DNA from: Prolixibacteraceae bacterium
GTDB taxonomy: Bacteria > Bacteroidota > Bacteroidia > Bacteroidales > Prolixibacteraceae
Reading direction: 5' to 3'
Length of the DNA stretch: 7,781 bases
NCBI GenBank assembly: GCA_027858145.1
Contig: JAQIDF010000064.1
Coordinates: 1-7,781 of the forward strand
The number at the start of each line of letters is the position of its first letter. Position 1 is the first letter of the stretch. Below are positions 7,400 to 7,781 of this stretch, piece by piece. Position numbers and translations under genes: made by a program. Under the pieces are notes generated by a model that was not told where the DNA came from, searched no databases, and saw only the letters and a list, made by a program, of their open reading frames with translations.

Positions 7400-7781
7400 A
7401 TGAAAAACAATTACACTTTTCTGTTTACGCTTTTGCTGGTGTTTGGCGCCTTAAACGCTTTATCGCAGGAAGTACGCATCGTGAAGGTTGAAGGATGGGA
7501 TCCCGCTTCGGGCGATGCCCCTACGCAATACGAAAATAATCTCTATTACGCAATCATGGGCGATTCCACTGAGCGTAAAACCAACCCAAATGTAATTTTC
7601 GAGCTGGAAAGGGATCATATCTATTTCCTTGGAAAGCAAATTGAAAATTACGATTTCAAACTGCACATCCGTGGAGAGGAAGGTGAAGGTCTGTTGCCCG
7701 AAATTCAAGGATCAGTGAAGTCTGATGGAACCTACGGGCTCGATTATATTCGCTCGTATTACAGCATGACTTTAGAGAATG
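7400..7781 (+). CDS. Secreted protein, N-terminal part, probably beta-helix-like surface protein (cut by window edge)
   Basis: ATG 7400 opens a frame that continues past the window edge; 127 residues are visible. It begins with a clear signal peptide (MKNNYTFLFTLLLVFGALNA, cleavage likely after ALS, residue 22). There is no cysteine just after the cleavage region, so it is not an obvious lipoprotein, and there is no SusD-like sequence. The mature part includes IYFLGKQIENYDFKLHIRGE, then a segment around LLPEIQG and finally YYSMTLEN. This pattern of an expected layer, a restored 'I-x-G' strand and a 'leN' strand recalls the first coils of right-handed beta-helix proteins found beside TonB-dependent receptors in Bacteroidota, such as pectate-lyase-like or DUF4957/DUF5123-like proteins. 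That resemblance is from memory and is tentative. The complete protein may carry a type IX secretion sorting domain, which would lie outside the window. The gene is 36 bases behind the receptor with no terminator between, so it is likely its operon partner. Confidence 0.75.
   Translation, partial: MKNNYTFLFTLLLVFGALNALSQEVRIVKVEGWDPASGDAPTQYENNLYYAIMGDSTERKTNPNVIFELERDHIYFLGKQIENYDFKLHIRGEEGEGLLPEIQGSVKSDGTYGLDYIRSYYSMTLEN

Overview
The window reads as a piece of a Bacteroidota (Bacteroidetes) chromosome, most likely an environmental, glycan-degrading member of a Marinilabiliales/Prolixibacteraceae-like group. The lineage below phylum is inference. The evidence is a one-protein hybrid two-component regulator of the type largely confined to this phylum, an outer-membrane TonB-dependent receptor carrying an N-terminal carboxypeptidase-regulatory-like domain, AT-rich start regions without Shine-Dalgarno sequences, and a promoter element of the Bacteroidetes TAnnTTTG type.

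Layout, all on the + strand: 1-121 is AT-rich upstream DNA with no supported feature. 122-4213 encodes a complete hybrid two-component system (HTCS): signal peptide, fourteen periplasmic propeller blades, Y_Y_Y domain, one membrane helix, histidine kinase, receiver and AraC-type DNA-binding domain. 4214-4495 is an unusually informative intergenic region. It holds four direct TGCAAC repeats spaced 19, 21 and 21 bp, then a TATATTTG -7-like promoter element with no -33 partner, then a short open reading frame (4357-4470) for a possible single-pass membrane microprotein. 4496-7363 encodes a TonB-dependent receptor that does not look like SusC. 7400 to the window edge is the start of a secreted protein, probably a beta-helix surface protein, and not a SusD.

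Working model (inference): the HTCS senses a periplasmic, probably carbohydrate-derived ligand. Its AraC domain binds the TGCAAC array next to its own gene and activates the promoter at about 4325. The resulting transcript would carry the microprotein, the TonB-dependent receptor and the secreted protein. The locus would then be a SusCD-less relative of a polysaccharide utilization locus. The most interesting points are the microprotein candidate, the phased operator array, and the pairing of an HTCS with a receptor and secreted partner in place of a SusC/SusD pair. No RNA genes, CRISPR arrays, insertion sequences or clear intrinsic terminators were seen.
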